The notes beneath the pieces are model-generated. The model was not told where the DNA came from. It was given only the letters and a program-made list of their open reading frames with translations, and made no database searches. A DNA stretch of 64,000 bases. It comes from Actinophytocola algeriensis (lineage in GTDB: Bacteria > Actinomycetota > Actinomycetes > Mycobacteriales > Pseudonocardiaceae). The stretch covers positions 257,698 to 321,697 of the forward strand of contig NZ_JACHJQ010000006.1 of assembly GCF_014203735.1 (NCBI RefSeq), written 5' to 3'. The position numbers and the translations under genes were made by a program. This document shows, in pieces, positions 7,920 to 20,347 of this stretch (position 1 is its first letter; each line of letters starts with the position of its first letter).

Positions 7920-8445
7920 GCCGGGCCCCCGCGCCGCTACCGTAATCGGGGCTCGACCGGAGACCGGACGACAGCGCGTATGCGTTCGTCGGCACTGGGG
8001 TGGTACTGCGGTGAACGTGATACGTACACGAGCCTAACTCCTTGCACCCGGAGGAATCCCCTCACACACATGCGTGGCGGGTGAGGTTCCCCGGGGGGTG
8101 CTGCCGGCCGGCCGACGACAGCATTGTGCGCCGGTCGTCGTCGAGGTGGAGAGCCACGCTCACCACCGACTGTCCCGACACCGGTACTGATCGTCATGCC
8201 GCCCACACCCGATCCTCACCGCTCTGCCACAGAAACGCGTAGAAATGCCATGCTACTGGAGAGAATAGACGAAAACCGTGGCAGTTGGGTAAATTGATTG
8301 CGGCGACAACCTGGAATCGATACCACATTTGAGTAACTCAAATAAAGCCCTCATACGTGCGGCGTACGATTCCACACCGTTTTGACGCTTGTCAAGGAGT
8401 TCCCGGTGGTGCGTGACGTCAGAGCAGCGGACTACGCCGGACGTC
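7920..8445. other. 526-bp spacer with AT-rich palindrome
   Basis: No convincing gene lies between the kinase start and the sigma-factor end. Bases 8240-8400 are much richer in A+T than the surroundings and hold a 17-bp palindrome at 8327-8343 (ATTTGAGT, A, ACTCAAAT). A smaller dyad TTGAC-gctt-GTCAA lies just before an AAGGAG at about 8394. It probably holds the kinase promoter and an operator. A short unrecognised gene cannot be excluded. Confidence 0.5.
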
Positions 8446-9021
8446 CTATCGGCCCGCCGCGGGCGCACGTCGCAGGTCCGGTGCGAGCACGTCGACCAGC
8501 TCCCTGCGCGCCCGCGCGACGCGCGACCGGATGGTCCCGACAGGACACCCGCACACCTGCGCGGCCTCCGCGTACCCGAGCCCGAGCACCTGCGTCAGCA
8601 CGAACGCGTCGCGCCGGTCGCCTGGCAGTGTCCGCACGGCGAGGTTGATCGACACCGTGTCGTCGATACCGGGCAGGCCCCGGTCGCCGCGCTCGTCGGC
8701 GGCCGTCTGCCAGTCCGCGTCGGACGCGATCCTCGGACGGGCCGCCGCGGCGCGGAAGTGGTCGGCGGCCACGCGGCGGGCGATGGCGAGCAGCCACGTG
8801 CGCGCGTGGCTGCGTGCCGTGAACCGGTGCGCGCTACCGAGCGCGCGCACGAACGTCTCCTGCGTGAGGTCCTCCGCCTCCGACGCGCCTGCCAGATAGA
8901 CGAGAAAGCGCCAGACGTCACGCTGCGTGCTCCGGATAAAAGCGTTCGCCGCGTCGCGATCCCCGCGGCCAGCGGCCAGCGCCAATTCCGTGACGGTGTC
9001 ATCCGCCGCTAAGTCCGACAT
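8446..9021 (-). CDS. sigC: ECF sigma factor, SigC type
   Basis: A 191-residue ECF sigma factor. Region 2 includes TQRDVWRFLVYL, DLTQETFVRALG and SHARTWLLAIARRVAADHFR. Region 4 ends with VCGCPVGTIRSRVARARREL. These blocks match M. tuberculosis SigC better than other ECF groups I can recall. SigC in mycobacteria and corynebacteria is tied to copper limitation, and in M. tuberculosis to the nrp isonitrile operon. Here it lies next to isonitrile-type genes, with a matching promoter before scoE. A zinc-finger membrane protein, probably its anti-sigma factor, is divergent 105 bp away. ATG 9021 gives the expected length. Confidence 0.9.
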   Translation of the reverse strand: MSDLAADDTVTELALAAGRGDRDAANAFIRSTQRDVWRFLVYLAGASEAEDLTQETFVRALGSAHRFTARSHARTWLLAIARRVAADHFRAAAARPRIASDADWQTAADERGDRGLPGIDDTVSINLAVRTLPGDRRDAFVLTQVLGLGYAEAAQVCGCPVGTIRSRVARARRELVDVLAPDLRRAPAAGR

Positions 9022-9126
9022 GAATTGGAAGGTACTCACCGAAATGGCGCGGAAGAACTCGCGAGACCGCGAATCAAGCGCAGTTCGTGCCGTTGATTGA
9101 AGACCTGCTGGAACCGGCGACGCGAG

Positions 9127-9798
9127 GTGACCGACTACTACTACGTGGACTGCGAAGAATACCGAGAAGCCCTGTCGGCCCGCCTCGACGACGAGGAGGG
9201 CCCGGACGACGCCCGCCGCCCGGCCGACCGCCACCTTGAGCTGTGCGCCGACTGTGCGCGCTGGTACGACAACGCCGCCCTCATCACGCGGCGCACCAGG
9301 ACCACGGCGGCGGTCACCTGGCCGGACGTGGCGGACGCGGTACTGGCACAGGTTCCGGCCGGCACGTCGGCGGCAGCGGGAAGGCTGCGCGTCGCGCTGG
9401 GTGCCGTCGGTGCGGTGCAGGCCGCGACCGGCCTGTTCTCCCTGATCGGCAACGAGGACCACCAGACCGCGGCGTGGCAGCTCGCGCTGGCGGTCGCGTT
9501 CTGCGCGGTCGCCGCCCGCCGCACGCAGCCGGCCGGGCTGATTCCGCTGCTCGGCACGTTCGTCGGCGTACTGGCCTGGGGGTTCGTGATCGGCACCGCG
9601 ACCGGTGCGCTGTCGCTCCTGCTGTCCGCGGCGGGCCTCGTGCTCGTGGTCCTGCTCGGCCGCGTGTCACCGCCGCGACGCGGATCCGTTCCGCCATCGG
9701 GAGCATCGGAACGGGTCCGCCGGGCACCCGTCGAGGACGGTCCGGCCGACGGTATGCGATCCGCAATTCGCGGGATCGTGCCGACAAAGGCGGCATGA
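9127..9798 (+). CDS. membrane anti-sigma factor with zinc finger
   Basis: About 223 residues. The N-terminus carries the ZAS pattern C9, then H36-x3-C40-x2-C43 (HLELCADC). Four or so hydrophobic segments follow between residues ~80 and 180, then a charged cytoplasmic tail. It most likely holds the adjacent SigC-type factor inactive at the membrane. GTG 9127 gives a normal ZAS start; TTG 9097 would add ten residues (KTCWNRRRE after the initiator). Unlike most anti-sigma genes it is divergent from its sigma gene rather than downstream of it, so their stoichiometry could be tuned by separate promoters. Confidence 0.75.
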   Translation: MTDYYYVDCEEYREALSARLDDEEGPDDARRPADRHLELCADCARWYDNAALITRRTRTTAAVTWPDVADAVLAQVPAGTSAAAGRLRVALGAVGAVQAATGLFSLIGNEDHQTAAWQLALAVAFCAVAARRTQPAGLIPLLGTFVGVLAWGFVIGTATGALSLLLSAAGLVLVVLLGRVSPPRRGSVPPSGASERVRRAPVEDGPADGMRSAIRGIVPTKAA

Positions 9799-9810
9799 CG
9801 CGGAAAATCT

Positions 9811-9831
9811 GCCGGGGACCCCCGCCCCGGC
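9811..9831. terminator. GC-rich hairpin between converging genes
   Basis: GCCGGGG (9811-9817) pairs with CCCCGGC (9825-9831) around a 7-base loop. It lies 13 bases after the anti-sigma stop and before the converging ABC ATPase end. Confidence 0.65.
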
Positions 9832-9893
9832 TCACTTTCCTCCGGATGATGATCAGAATTCAGTCGATTTCCGGGCAATGCTCCAGCACCGCA

Positions 9894-10673
9894 CTAGCTC
9901 GCCCTCGCCAGCGGTCGTGCACCGTAGGTGACCCGGACAATGCCGTCATCGTGACGCTCCGTCGCCGCGGTCACCCCGAACACCTCCGACAGCACCGCGG
10001 GCGACAGCGCCTCGAGCACCGGCCCCACCGCGACGACCCGGCCGCCGTCGAGCACGACCAGCCGGTCACAGCTGCGGGCGGCGAGGTCGAGGTCGTGCAG
10101 CACGGCCAGGGTCGTGACCCCGACCGTGTGCACCAGCTCGAGCAGCTCGAACCGGGCGCGGATGTCGAGGTGGTTGGTCGGCTCGTCGAGGACCAGCAGT
10201 TTCGGCTCCTGCGCGAGCGCGCGGGCGAGCAGCACCCGCTGCCGCTCACCACCCGACAGCGACCCGTAGATGCGGTCCGCGTGGTCGGCCATGCCGGTCC
10301 GCGCCAGCGCCGCGTCCACGATCTCCCGGTCGGTGTGCCCGTTCCGGTCGAACATGCCGTGGTGCGGGGTGCGCCCCAGCTCGGCCACCTCGCGCACGGT
10401 CAGCCCGGGCGGGGTCGGGCAGTTCTGCAGCACCGCGGCGGTGTGCCGGGCCGCGGTCCGCGCCGACATGCCCCAGACGTCCTGCTCACCGAGGTGGACA
10501 GTCCCGGCGGCGGGCCGCACCGACCGGTAGATCGTCCGCAGCAGCGTCGACTTGCCGCTGCCGTTCGGCCCGATCAGGCCGACGAACTCGCCCGGCGCCA
10601 CGTCGAGATCCACGTCGTGGAGGATCTGCTTGCCGCCGAGGCTCACACTCACCTGGTTGACCTGCAGTTTCAT
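9894..10673 (-). CDS. FecE-type ABC transporter ATPase (metallophore import)
   Basis: 259 residues. Walker A is GPNGSGKST at 35-43, the signature is LSGGERQRVLLARAL, Walker B is LLVLDEPTNHLD, and there is an H-loop HDLDLAARSCD. The sequence is of the iron-siderophore/B12 importer group. It is the last gene of the leftward chain NRPS, exporter, binding protein, permease, ATPase, and its start overlaps the permease stop by 4 bp. It would power import of the metal complex of the cluster product. Whether the metal is iron or copper cannot be told from the ATPase. Confidence 0.92.
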   Translation of the reverse strand: MKLQVNQVSVSLGGKQILHDVDLDVAPGEFVGLIGPNGSGKSTLLRTIYRSVRPAAGTVHLGEQDVWGMSARTAARHTAAVLQNCPTPPGLTVREVAELGRTPHHGMFDRNGHTDREIVDAALARTGMADHADRIYGSLSGGERQRVLLARALAQEPKLLVLDEPTNHLDIRARFELLELVHTVGVTTLAVLHDLDLAARSCDRLVVLDGGRVVAVGPVLEALSPAVLSEVFGVTAATERHDDGIVRVTYGARPLARAS

Positions 10674-11764
10674 GAGTGGGCCAGGCTCCGATCCCGGCGC
10701 ATGAGCCAGATGAAGAACGGCGCGCCGAAGAGGGCGGTCAGGATGTTGAGGGGCAGTTCGTTCGGTGGGTCGACGGTCCGCGACAGCAGGTCGACGATCA
10801 CCAGGTAGATCGCGCCCACCAGGGCGGCCAGGGGCAAGACCTTGCGGTGGTCGACGCCGAAGGTGAGGCGGACCAGGTGCGGGACCATGAGGCCGACGAA
10901 CCCGATGCCGCCCGCCACCGCGATGAGGACGCCCGCGACCAGTGAGCTGAGCACGATCAGGATCAGCCGCAGCCGTTTGACGTCGACGCCGAGGGCGGTC
11001 GCCGACTCGTCGCCGGTGACCAGGGCGTTGAGCTGGCGGCCGTACAGCGTGAGCAGCAGCGTCGAGGCGATGACGACGACCCCGGCGATGTGCAACTGCT
11101 CCCAGTGCGCGCCGGACACGCTGCCCAGCAGCCAGAACATGATCGCCCGCATGTTGTTGGGCTCGGTCTGCAGCTGCATGAAGTTCGTGACCGACGTGAA
11201 CACGTAGCTCACCACGACCCCGGCCAGCACCAGCCGCACCGGGTTGAGCTTGCCGCCCTGCTGGCCGAGCAGGAACACCAGGCCGACGGCGAGCGTCGCG
11301 CCGAGGAACGCGGCGCCGGACACGCCGAGGCCGCCGAGCGCTCCCGCGCCCAGCGCCATGACGGTCACGGCACCGACCGAGCCGCCCGCCGAGACCCCGA
11401 GGATGAACGGGTCGGCGAGCGGGTTGTTCACCAGTGCCTGGAGCACCACACCGGTCACCGCGAGCCCGGCGCCTGCCAGGGCGGCGAGCAGCACGCGCGG
11501 GATCCGGAACTCCCAGATGATCTGGTCGTGGGCCGGGTTCACCTCGCCGCCGAAGATGTGGGCCTGGACGATCTGCCAGCTGTCACCGAGGGAGAACGTC
11601 ACCGAGCCGATCGCGGACGCCGCCAGGATCACCACGACCAGCAGCGCGCCGAGCACCACCAGCGACACCGGGAGCGGGACCGAGGAAAGCGGCGCGGGCC
11701 GCGCCCCGGCCGCCTTGGTGAGCGGCCGGGGCGCGGGGCGCGTGGTGATGGGGGTGGCAGTCAT
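10670..11764 (-). CDS. FecCD-family metallophore permease
   Basis: 364 residues with about ten membrane segments. It shows the family blocks FRIPRVLLAALAGAGLAVTG, NPLADPFILGVSAGGSVGA and GFVGLMVPHLVR. It is a single FecCD permease, so the importer is probably a homodimer as in BtuC. ATG 11764 overlaps the binding-protein stop (TGATG), which indicates tight coupling. It forms an importer with the genes on either side. Confidence 0.93.
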   Translation of the reverse strand: MTATPITTRPAPRPLTKAAGARPAPLSSVPLPVSLVVLGALLVVVILAASAIGSVTFSLGDSWQIVQAHIFGGEVNPAHDQIIWEFRIPRVLLAALAGAGLAVTGVVLQALVNNPLADPFILGVSAGGSVGAVTVMALGAGALGGLGVSGAAFLGATLAVGLVFLLGQQGGKLNPVRLVLAGVVVSYVFTSVTNFMQLQTEPNNMRAIMFWLLGSVSGAHWEQLHIAGVVVIASTLLLTLYGRQLNALVTGDESATALGVDVKRLRLILIVLSSLVAGVLIAVAGGIGFVGLMVPHLVRLTFGVDHRKVLPLAALVGAIYLVIVDLLSRTVDPPNELPLNILTALFGAPFFIWLMRRDRSLAHS

Positions 11765-12792
11765 CAGAACGCGTCCGGGTGGAATGCCTTCGCGATCTCC
11801 TCGACGGCGACGGCGTTGCTCGGGCCGAGGTAGATCGAGTCGGACAGGACGACGTAGCGCTTGTCCTTCGCGGCGTCCCACTGCGGGAACTGGTCGAACA
11901 GCGCCTGCGCGTCGGCGTCCGAGTCGGGCGACTGGTAGTTCACGACGACCAGCGCGTCGATGTCGGCCTTCGCGACCTGCTCCTTGCTGGGGTTGGTGAA
12001 CATGTTCTCCGAGGCACCGGCGAACGCGTTGGTGACACCGGCCTTCGCCATGATGTCGTTCCAGATGCCGTTGTCGCCGACGGAGCTGAACTGGTCGCCC
12101 ATGGCCATGCCGGGGATGATCAGCATCGCCTTCAGCTCTGGTGCGTCCGCGACCTTCTTCTCGATGGCCGCGATCCGCTCCTCCGAGTCGGCGATGATCT
12201 TCTCCGCCTTGTCGGAGACGCCGAAGATCTTGCCGAGGTCGCGCAGCATCGCGTAGCTGTCCTCGATGGTCGGCTCGTGGCTGACCGTGCCGACGTCACC
12301 GCAGGCGCTCTCCGGCGCGTAGGTGTTGGCACCGATCTTCGCCAGGTCGTCGCGGGTGGCGAAGCCCGCCTCGGCGCGGAAGCCGCCGTCGTAGGTGGAG
12401 ATCACGAAGTCCGGCGTGAGGCCGATCATCGCCTCGCGCGGGATGTCCATCATCTCGTTCAGCTCGATGTCGCCGGTGGGCAGCGCCTTGATCTCGTCGA
12501 CGCGGCCGGGCACCTCGGAGTCGCCGTAGGACTGCGCGTTGGCGACGATCTTGTCGCCGAGGCCGAGCTCCAGCAGCGCGGACACCTCGGCGACCGAGCC
12601 GCCGTTCATGACCACGACCCGGCTCGGCGCCTTGTCGTAGGTGTACTCCTTGCCGCAGTTGGTGATGGTGACCGGGTAGGCGGCGGACGTGGCCTGGTCC
12701 CCGGACTCCTCGGCGGTCGTGGTCGTGGCGCACGCCGCCGTCGTGGCCAGACACAGCGCGCCTAGGGCCACCAGGACAGTCCTGACCTTCAT
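11764..12792 (-). CDS. FepB-like metallophore-binding protein
   Basis: 342 residues with a hydrophobic signal and a probable lipidation cysteine near residue 21 (ATTAAC; the -3 position is not ideal). The periplasmic-binding fold of the FepB/FhuD class follows, with the typical opening YDKAPSRVVVMN and ELGLGDKIVAN. ATG 12792 is chosen over 12795: AGGAG at 12799-12803 is six bases away and the start overlaps the exporter stop by one base. It would deliver the metal complex to the FecCD permease. Conserved Met residues (LNEMMDIPREAM, PGMAMGDQF) are noticeable but not proof of copper binding. Confidence 0.88.
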   Translation of the reverse strand: MKVRTVLVALGALCLATTAACATTTTAEESGDQATSAAYPVTITNCGKEYTYDKAPSRVVVMNGGSVAEVSALLELGLGDKIVANAQSYGDSEVPGRVDEIKALPTGDIELNEMMDIPREAMIGLTPDFVISTYDGGFRAEAGFATRDDLAKIGANTYAPESACGDVGTVSHEPTIEDSYAMLRDLGKIFGVSDKAEKIIADSEERIAAIEKKVADAPELKAMLIIPGMAMGDQFSSVGDNGIWNDIMAKAGVTNAFAGASENMFTNPSKEQVAKADIDALVVVNYQSPDSDADAQALFDQFPQWDAAKDKRYVVLSDSIYLGPSNAVAVEEIAKAFHPDAF

Positions 12793-14272
12793 CATGGGCT
12801 CCTCTGGGTGGTCGGGGCGGCAACCGGTGCCGCCCTGTTTTCCGGTGTTGCGGCTTGGGGTTGGGGATCGGGGGTCGCGGGCAGCCGGTGCAGCCGCGCG
12901 TTGAGCAGGCTGGTGACGGTGGCGGACACCGCGAGCAGCACGGCGGCGGCCATGAACGCCGTCGCGTGGTCGGTGAACGGCACCCCGGGTTCGCCGGGGG
13001 TGGCGCCGAGGACGGTCCGGTACCAGCCACCGGCGACGGCCACGCCGAGCGCGAGGCCGAGCTGGGTGACGGTCGTGGCCATGCCGGACGCGGCACCCGC
13101 GTCGGCCGGTTCGACGCGGCTGAGGATCCCGGCGACCAGTGGGGTGACGACCATGCCCTGGCCGAGGCCTGCGAGCCCGATCATGACCGCGAGCAGCGCG
13201 GGCTGCGCGTCCTGTGCCGCCTGGGTGATCGCCGCGCCGCCGAGCAGCACGGCGGCGACCGTGGCGCAGCCGATGATCGGGATCGGTGCGTCGATCCGCC
13301 TGGTGAGCCACCGGTTCGCGGCGGAGGCGAGGGAGAACCCGACGCCGAGCGGCACGAACATCAGCCCGGCGGCGAACGGTTCGAGCCCCAGCCCGGTCTG
13401 CAGGTAGTAGGTGAACACCAGGAACAGTCCCGAGTTCGTGGCGAAGAGGGCGGCGACGGTGAGCAGGGACAGGCGCATGCCGCGCGCGCGGAACACCCTC
13501 GGCGGGAACAGCGGTGCGCCGCCGGCGGCGACGAGCCCGCGCTGCTGTCGCGCGAGCGCGGCGAACACGACGGCGGAAAGCGGCAGCCCGAGCCACAGCC
13601 ACCACGCGCCGCCGGGCCCGAAGATCAACGGCACCAGCAGTGCGGGCAGCGCGACCGTGGTGAGCGCGGCGCCTGCGAGGTCGAGGCGGCTTTCCCGGTT
13701 CGCGACACCGGTCGGCAGGAGCCTGCCCAGTGCCAGGATCGCGAGCCCGATGGGCACGTTCACGAGCAGCACGGGTCGCCAGCCGAGCCCGGCGATGTCC
13801 AGGTCGACGAGGATGCCGCCGCCCGCGATGCCGCTGATCACGCCGAGCCCGATCACGACGCCGTACACGCTGACGGCCTTCGCGCGCTGCTCGGTGTCGG
13901 ACACGGTCGCGCGGATGATCGACAGGACCTGCGGCGCCATGAACGCGGCCGTGGCCCCCTGCAGGAACCGCGCCGCGATGAGGAGTTCCGCGTTCGGCGC
14001 GAGCCCGCAGATCAGCGAGGTCAGGGTGAACCCGGCGACGCCCCACAGGAACACCGTCCGGTGCCCGGCGCGGTCGCCGAGCCGCGCGCCGGTGATCAGC
14101 AGCGCGCCGAACGCGACCACGTAGGCGGCGCCGACGAACTGGATCTGGTCGAAGCCCGCGTCCAGGTCGTGCTGGATCGACGGGCTCGCCACGTTGACGA
14201 TGAACCCGTCGACCTGGGTCATGAAGGTGGCGGCCAGGACCGTCCACAGTCCGAGCCACTCGCGGCGGCCGA

Positions 14273-14276
<4 letters not shown>
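12792..14276 (-). CDS. DHA2-family MFS exporter
   Basis: 494 residues with about 14 membrane segments, of the EmrB/QacA type (TFMTQVDGFIVNVASPSIQ; GARLGDRAGHRTVFLWG). It sits between the NRPS and the importer genes, with GTG 14276 overlapping the NRPS stop (GTGA) and AGGGAGG-like bases at 14281-14287. The most direct reading is secretion of the unloaded NRPS product. A general drug-efflux role is the alternative. The C-terminus has a Pro/Ala-rich tail. Confidence 0.88.
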
Positions 14277-18101
<3,825 letters not shown>

Positions 18102-18109
<8 letters not shown>

Positions 18110-18353
18110 CCAGGACCACCGGCTGCCGGGCGGTCAGCAGTCTCGACCAGTCCGCGAGCGTGGGTTGCTCGGCCAGTTCCACGAAACTGACCACGACCCC
18201 GGCCTCCCGCCACTTCTCCAACAGCGTCAGCAGGCGTATCGAGTCGAGCCCGCTGTCGAAGAGGTTGTCCCCTTCGTCTATTTCGTCCGCGTTGACGTAC
18301 AACAACGCCGCGACATCGGCACGAACCAACTCCGCGGTCAACCGCTCTGCCAT
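18102..18353 (-). CDS. stand-alone acyl carrier protein (ScoB-like)
   Basis: 83 residues from ATG 18353 (GAGG at about 18359-18362 on the complement). The phosphopantetheine site is S38 in FDSGLDSIRLL. The context resembles aryl/acyl carrier proteins such as Rv0100 and EntB-ArCP more than FAS ACP. In isonitrile pathways this protein holds the acyl chain that FcoT/ScoD modifies and later carries the isonitrile acid to the NRPS. Its reading frame overlaps the NRPS start. A FadD10-like ligase to load it is not in the window. Confidence 0.88.
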
Positions 18354-18453
18354 GACTGCCTCACCCTCAGTGCGGAGAGAAACCACGGGTTCGGCGGGCG
18401 CCCGGATTGTCAGAGCGCCCGCCGTACCCGATCCCTGGGCCTGAGATTTCCAC

Positions 18454-18491
18454 AGTGGACTGGAATTCCGTCGGCAGTGAACTGGAATTCC
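18454..18491 (-). promoter_or_regulatory. two 16-bp direct repeats, 22-bp period, before the ACP gene
   Basis: On the + strand AGTGGACTGGAATTCC (18454-18469) and AGTGAACTGGAATTCC (18476-18491) differ at one base and are exactly 22 bp apart. They lie in the 159-bp gap between the scoE stop and the carrier-protein start, upstream of the whole NRPS-transporter chain. Direct repeats at 11- or 22-bp spacing are the usual SARP target layout. Alternatively each GGAATTCC core is a short palindrome for a dimeric regulator. Confidence 0.5.
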
Positions 18492-18512
18492 ACCCGCGTC
18501 CTGCTCGCCCCG

Positions 18513-19385
18513 CTATGCGGCCGCGTCGTTGTCGTACACCGTGACGCGGAAGGACACGGCCGGCTCCGGCGTCGCGGTGTGCAGCGCGCGGTGCACGAGG
18601 GTGCGGTTGTCCCACACCAGCATGTCGCCCTTCTCGAAGGTCTGCAGGTGGATGTTGTCGTGCTCGTAGGTGCGGTCGAGCTGGCCGGAGGCGTCCAGCA
18701 GCTCCTTGAGCAGGTCCGCGCGGTCGTTGCCTGCCGCGTCCTGGACGGACAGCGTGAAGCCCTCGCTGAGGTACAGGATGTCCTCACCCGTGAACGGGTG
18801 CTTGACGACGGTCGCGTCGGTCACCGGCGGGGTCTTCGCGTTGACCTCCTCGATGATCTCCGAGATCGGCCGGTAGACGTCGGTCGGGCGGATCTTGAAG
18901 TACCGCAGCACGCTGTGCGTGGCGGTGGTGTCCTTGACCGCCTGCTTCAGGTCGGCCGACAGCTTCTCGTAGGCGTCGGCCATGTTGATGAAGAACGTGC
19001 CGCGGTTCTTCGACGGCACCACCTGCGGGTAGATCAGCGTCAGGTCGAAGGGGCGCGGCATGAACTGGTAGTCGGAGTGCCAGAACTTGCCGGTCTTCGG
19101 CACGCCCATCTGGCTGCCGTCCTCCTCCTTCACGTTGGAGGAGACGAAGACCTCCTTGACCTCCGGGTGGTGGTAGACCGGCTCGTAGTACTCGGCCACC
19201 TCGCCCATCCGCTTGCCCAGCGCGAGGAACTGCCCGGGGTCCAGGTCCTGGTTCTTCAGCACGGCGATCTTGTTGGTGTAGACGGCCTTCTTGAGCTCCG
19301 CGATGTCCTCGGCAGAAGCCGTCTCCGCGTTGAAGCCCTCGACGACGACGCCGAACTTCTTACCTGCCTGTGGGGAAATTTTCAT
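18513..19385 (-). CDS. scoE: ScoE/Rv0097-type isonitrile-forming Fe(II)/2-oxoglutarate oxygenase
   Basis: 290 residues of the TauD fold. Metal ligands are H103 and D105 in KFWHSDYQF and H265 in [12 protein letters not shown]280 probably binds 2-oxoglutarate. Long stretches recall Rv0097: [58 protein letters not shown]. Known relatives oxidise (R)-3-((carboxymethyl)amino) fatty acids, with loss of CO2, to isonitriles. It is the strongest marker that this cluster makes an isonitrile. AGAGGA precedes ATG 19385. A SigC-like promoter lies ~110 bp upstream, and the carrier protein and NRPS follow downstream. Confidence 0.92.
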   Translation of the reverse strand: MKISPQAGKKFGVVVEGFNAETASAEDIAELKKAVYTNKIAVLKNQDLDPGQFLALGKRMGEVAEYYEPVYHHPEVKEVFVSSNVKEEDGSQMGVPKTGKFWHSDYQFMPRPFDLTLIYPQVVPSKNRGTFFINMADAYEKLSADLKQAVKDTTATHSVLRYFKIRPTDVYRPISEIIEEVNAKTPPVTDATVVKHPFTGEDILYLSEGFTLSVQDAAGNDRADLLKELLDASGQLDRTYEHDNIHLQTFEKGDMLVWDNRTLVHRALHTATPEPAVSFRVTVYDNDAAA

Positions 19386-19495
19386 GAGAAGTCCTCTGGG
19401 ATATTTCAGTCTGGAGCGGTGACGTCATGCACAGGGACCACATGAGAACCGAACGCCGTTGTCCATGAATTCTTCATAGCGGTCTCGTGTGAGTA

Positions 19496-19522
19496 GTCGT
19501 CCCTGGCGAACGTGTGGTTCCC
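19496..19522 (-). promoter_or_regulatory. putative SigC-dependent promoter of scoE
   Basis: Read leftward, GGGAAC (19522-19517), 17 bases, CGAC (19499-19496). This matches the GGGAAC-N16/17-CGAC consensus I recall for corynebacterial SigC. It lies about 110 bases before the scoE ATG, 25 bases beyond the short dyad-poor spacer after the hydrolase gene. It would link scoE to the SigC-type factor at 8446-9021. Confidence 0.55.
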
Positions 19523-19579
19523 CCGATTCAGCGAAATCCCCGGAACTGCTCGAAAAACAACCGCCTGCCAAGTGTGGAA

Positions 19580-20347
19580 TTACCGCCCGGTTACCGTTTC
19601 GAGGAAACGCGGGTCGATACTCCCGGCCAGCCAGGCACGCAGGACCTCGTTGAACAGGCCGCTGTCCTCCACGTTCCAGATGTGGCGCATCCCCGGGGCG
19701 AGCCGCAGCCGCGCCTGCGGTGCCGCCTCGGCGACCAGCGCCAGGGACTCTCGCACCGCGGCGGACTCCTTCTCGCCCGCGATCGCGAGCAGCGGACCGG
19801 AGTAGTCACCCAGGTTCGCAGGCACCCCACCCGCGCACACCTCGGTGTACATCGCGAACGCCGTCTCGCGGCGCACCGAGAGCCCGTGCGTGACGTACAG
19901 CTCGCGGGAGTCCGCCGGCAGCCCGAAGGCGGTGGCCTGGGCACGCCAGAACCACCGAGCCCGCCAGAGCGCCAGCTGGAGCCGGGTGAGCAGACGGACG
20001 CTCACGCCCGCGGGCGTGAGCGGCGCGCCGGTGAGGAACGCGGACCGCACACGGTCGGGGTGGCGGGCCAGCACCCGCAACGCCGTCACCGCACCGAGCG
20101 ACAGCCCGACGAGGTCGAAAGGACCGTCCATCCGCGCGACCACGTCGTCGGCGACCGCGTCCAGCCCCGGCCAGTCCTCACCGGTCCGCGCACCGAAGCC
20201 CGGCAGGTCCGGCGTGATCACCGTCCGGTCGGTGAACTCGGCGAGCTGCGGTTCCCACATCCAGTTCGCGACGTTGCCGCCGTGCAGCAGGACGAGCGGG
20301 GGCGCTCCGGTGTCGGTACGCGCCTCGTGCACCACGGGGAAACTCAT
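19580..20347 (-). CDS. alpha/beta-hydrolase
   Basis: 255 residues with an HGG oxyanion region (LVLLHGGNVANWMW), nucleophile elbow GLSLG and a late HIWN histidine. The start overlaps the PadR-gene stop by 4 bp, so the two are one operon. It is immediately upstream of scoE on the same strand but separated by 194 bp containing a promoter. A type-II thioesterase or an unrelated PadR-controlled detoxifying hydrolase are both possible; nothing in the sequence fixes the substrate. Confidence 0.82.
   Translation of the reverse strand: MSFPVVHEARTDTGAPPLVLLHGGNVANWMWEPQLAEFTDRTVITPDLPGFGARTGEDWPGLDAVADDVVARMDGPFDLVGLSLGAVTALRVLARHPDRVRSAFLTGAPLTPAGVSVRLLTRLQLALWRARWFWRAQATAFGLPADSRELYVTHGLSVRRETAFAMYTEVCAGGVPANLGDYSGPLLAIAGEKESAAVRESLALVAEAAPQARLRLAPGMRHIWNVEDSGLFNEVLRAWLAGSIDPRFLETVTGR

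Noticed and set aside
8042-8242. Possible TOMM precursor (66 residues, Ser/Cys/Thr in the C-terminal half)
   Set aside because: TTG start without a ribosome-binding site, no leader-like helix, and an Arg-rich composition typical of out-of-frame translation.
8253-8354. A 33-residue leftward frame (MRALFELLKCGIDSRL...) in the AT-rich islet, considered as a leader peptide
   Set aside because: Two TTA codons, no ribosome-binding site and no core region; composition is explained by the local AT richness.
8446-9021. Treating the upstream in-frame extension to 9462 as part of the sigma factor
   Set aside because: It would overlap the divergent anti-sigma gene; the 191-residue form starting at ATG 9021 matches SigC length.
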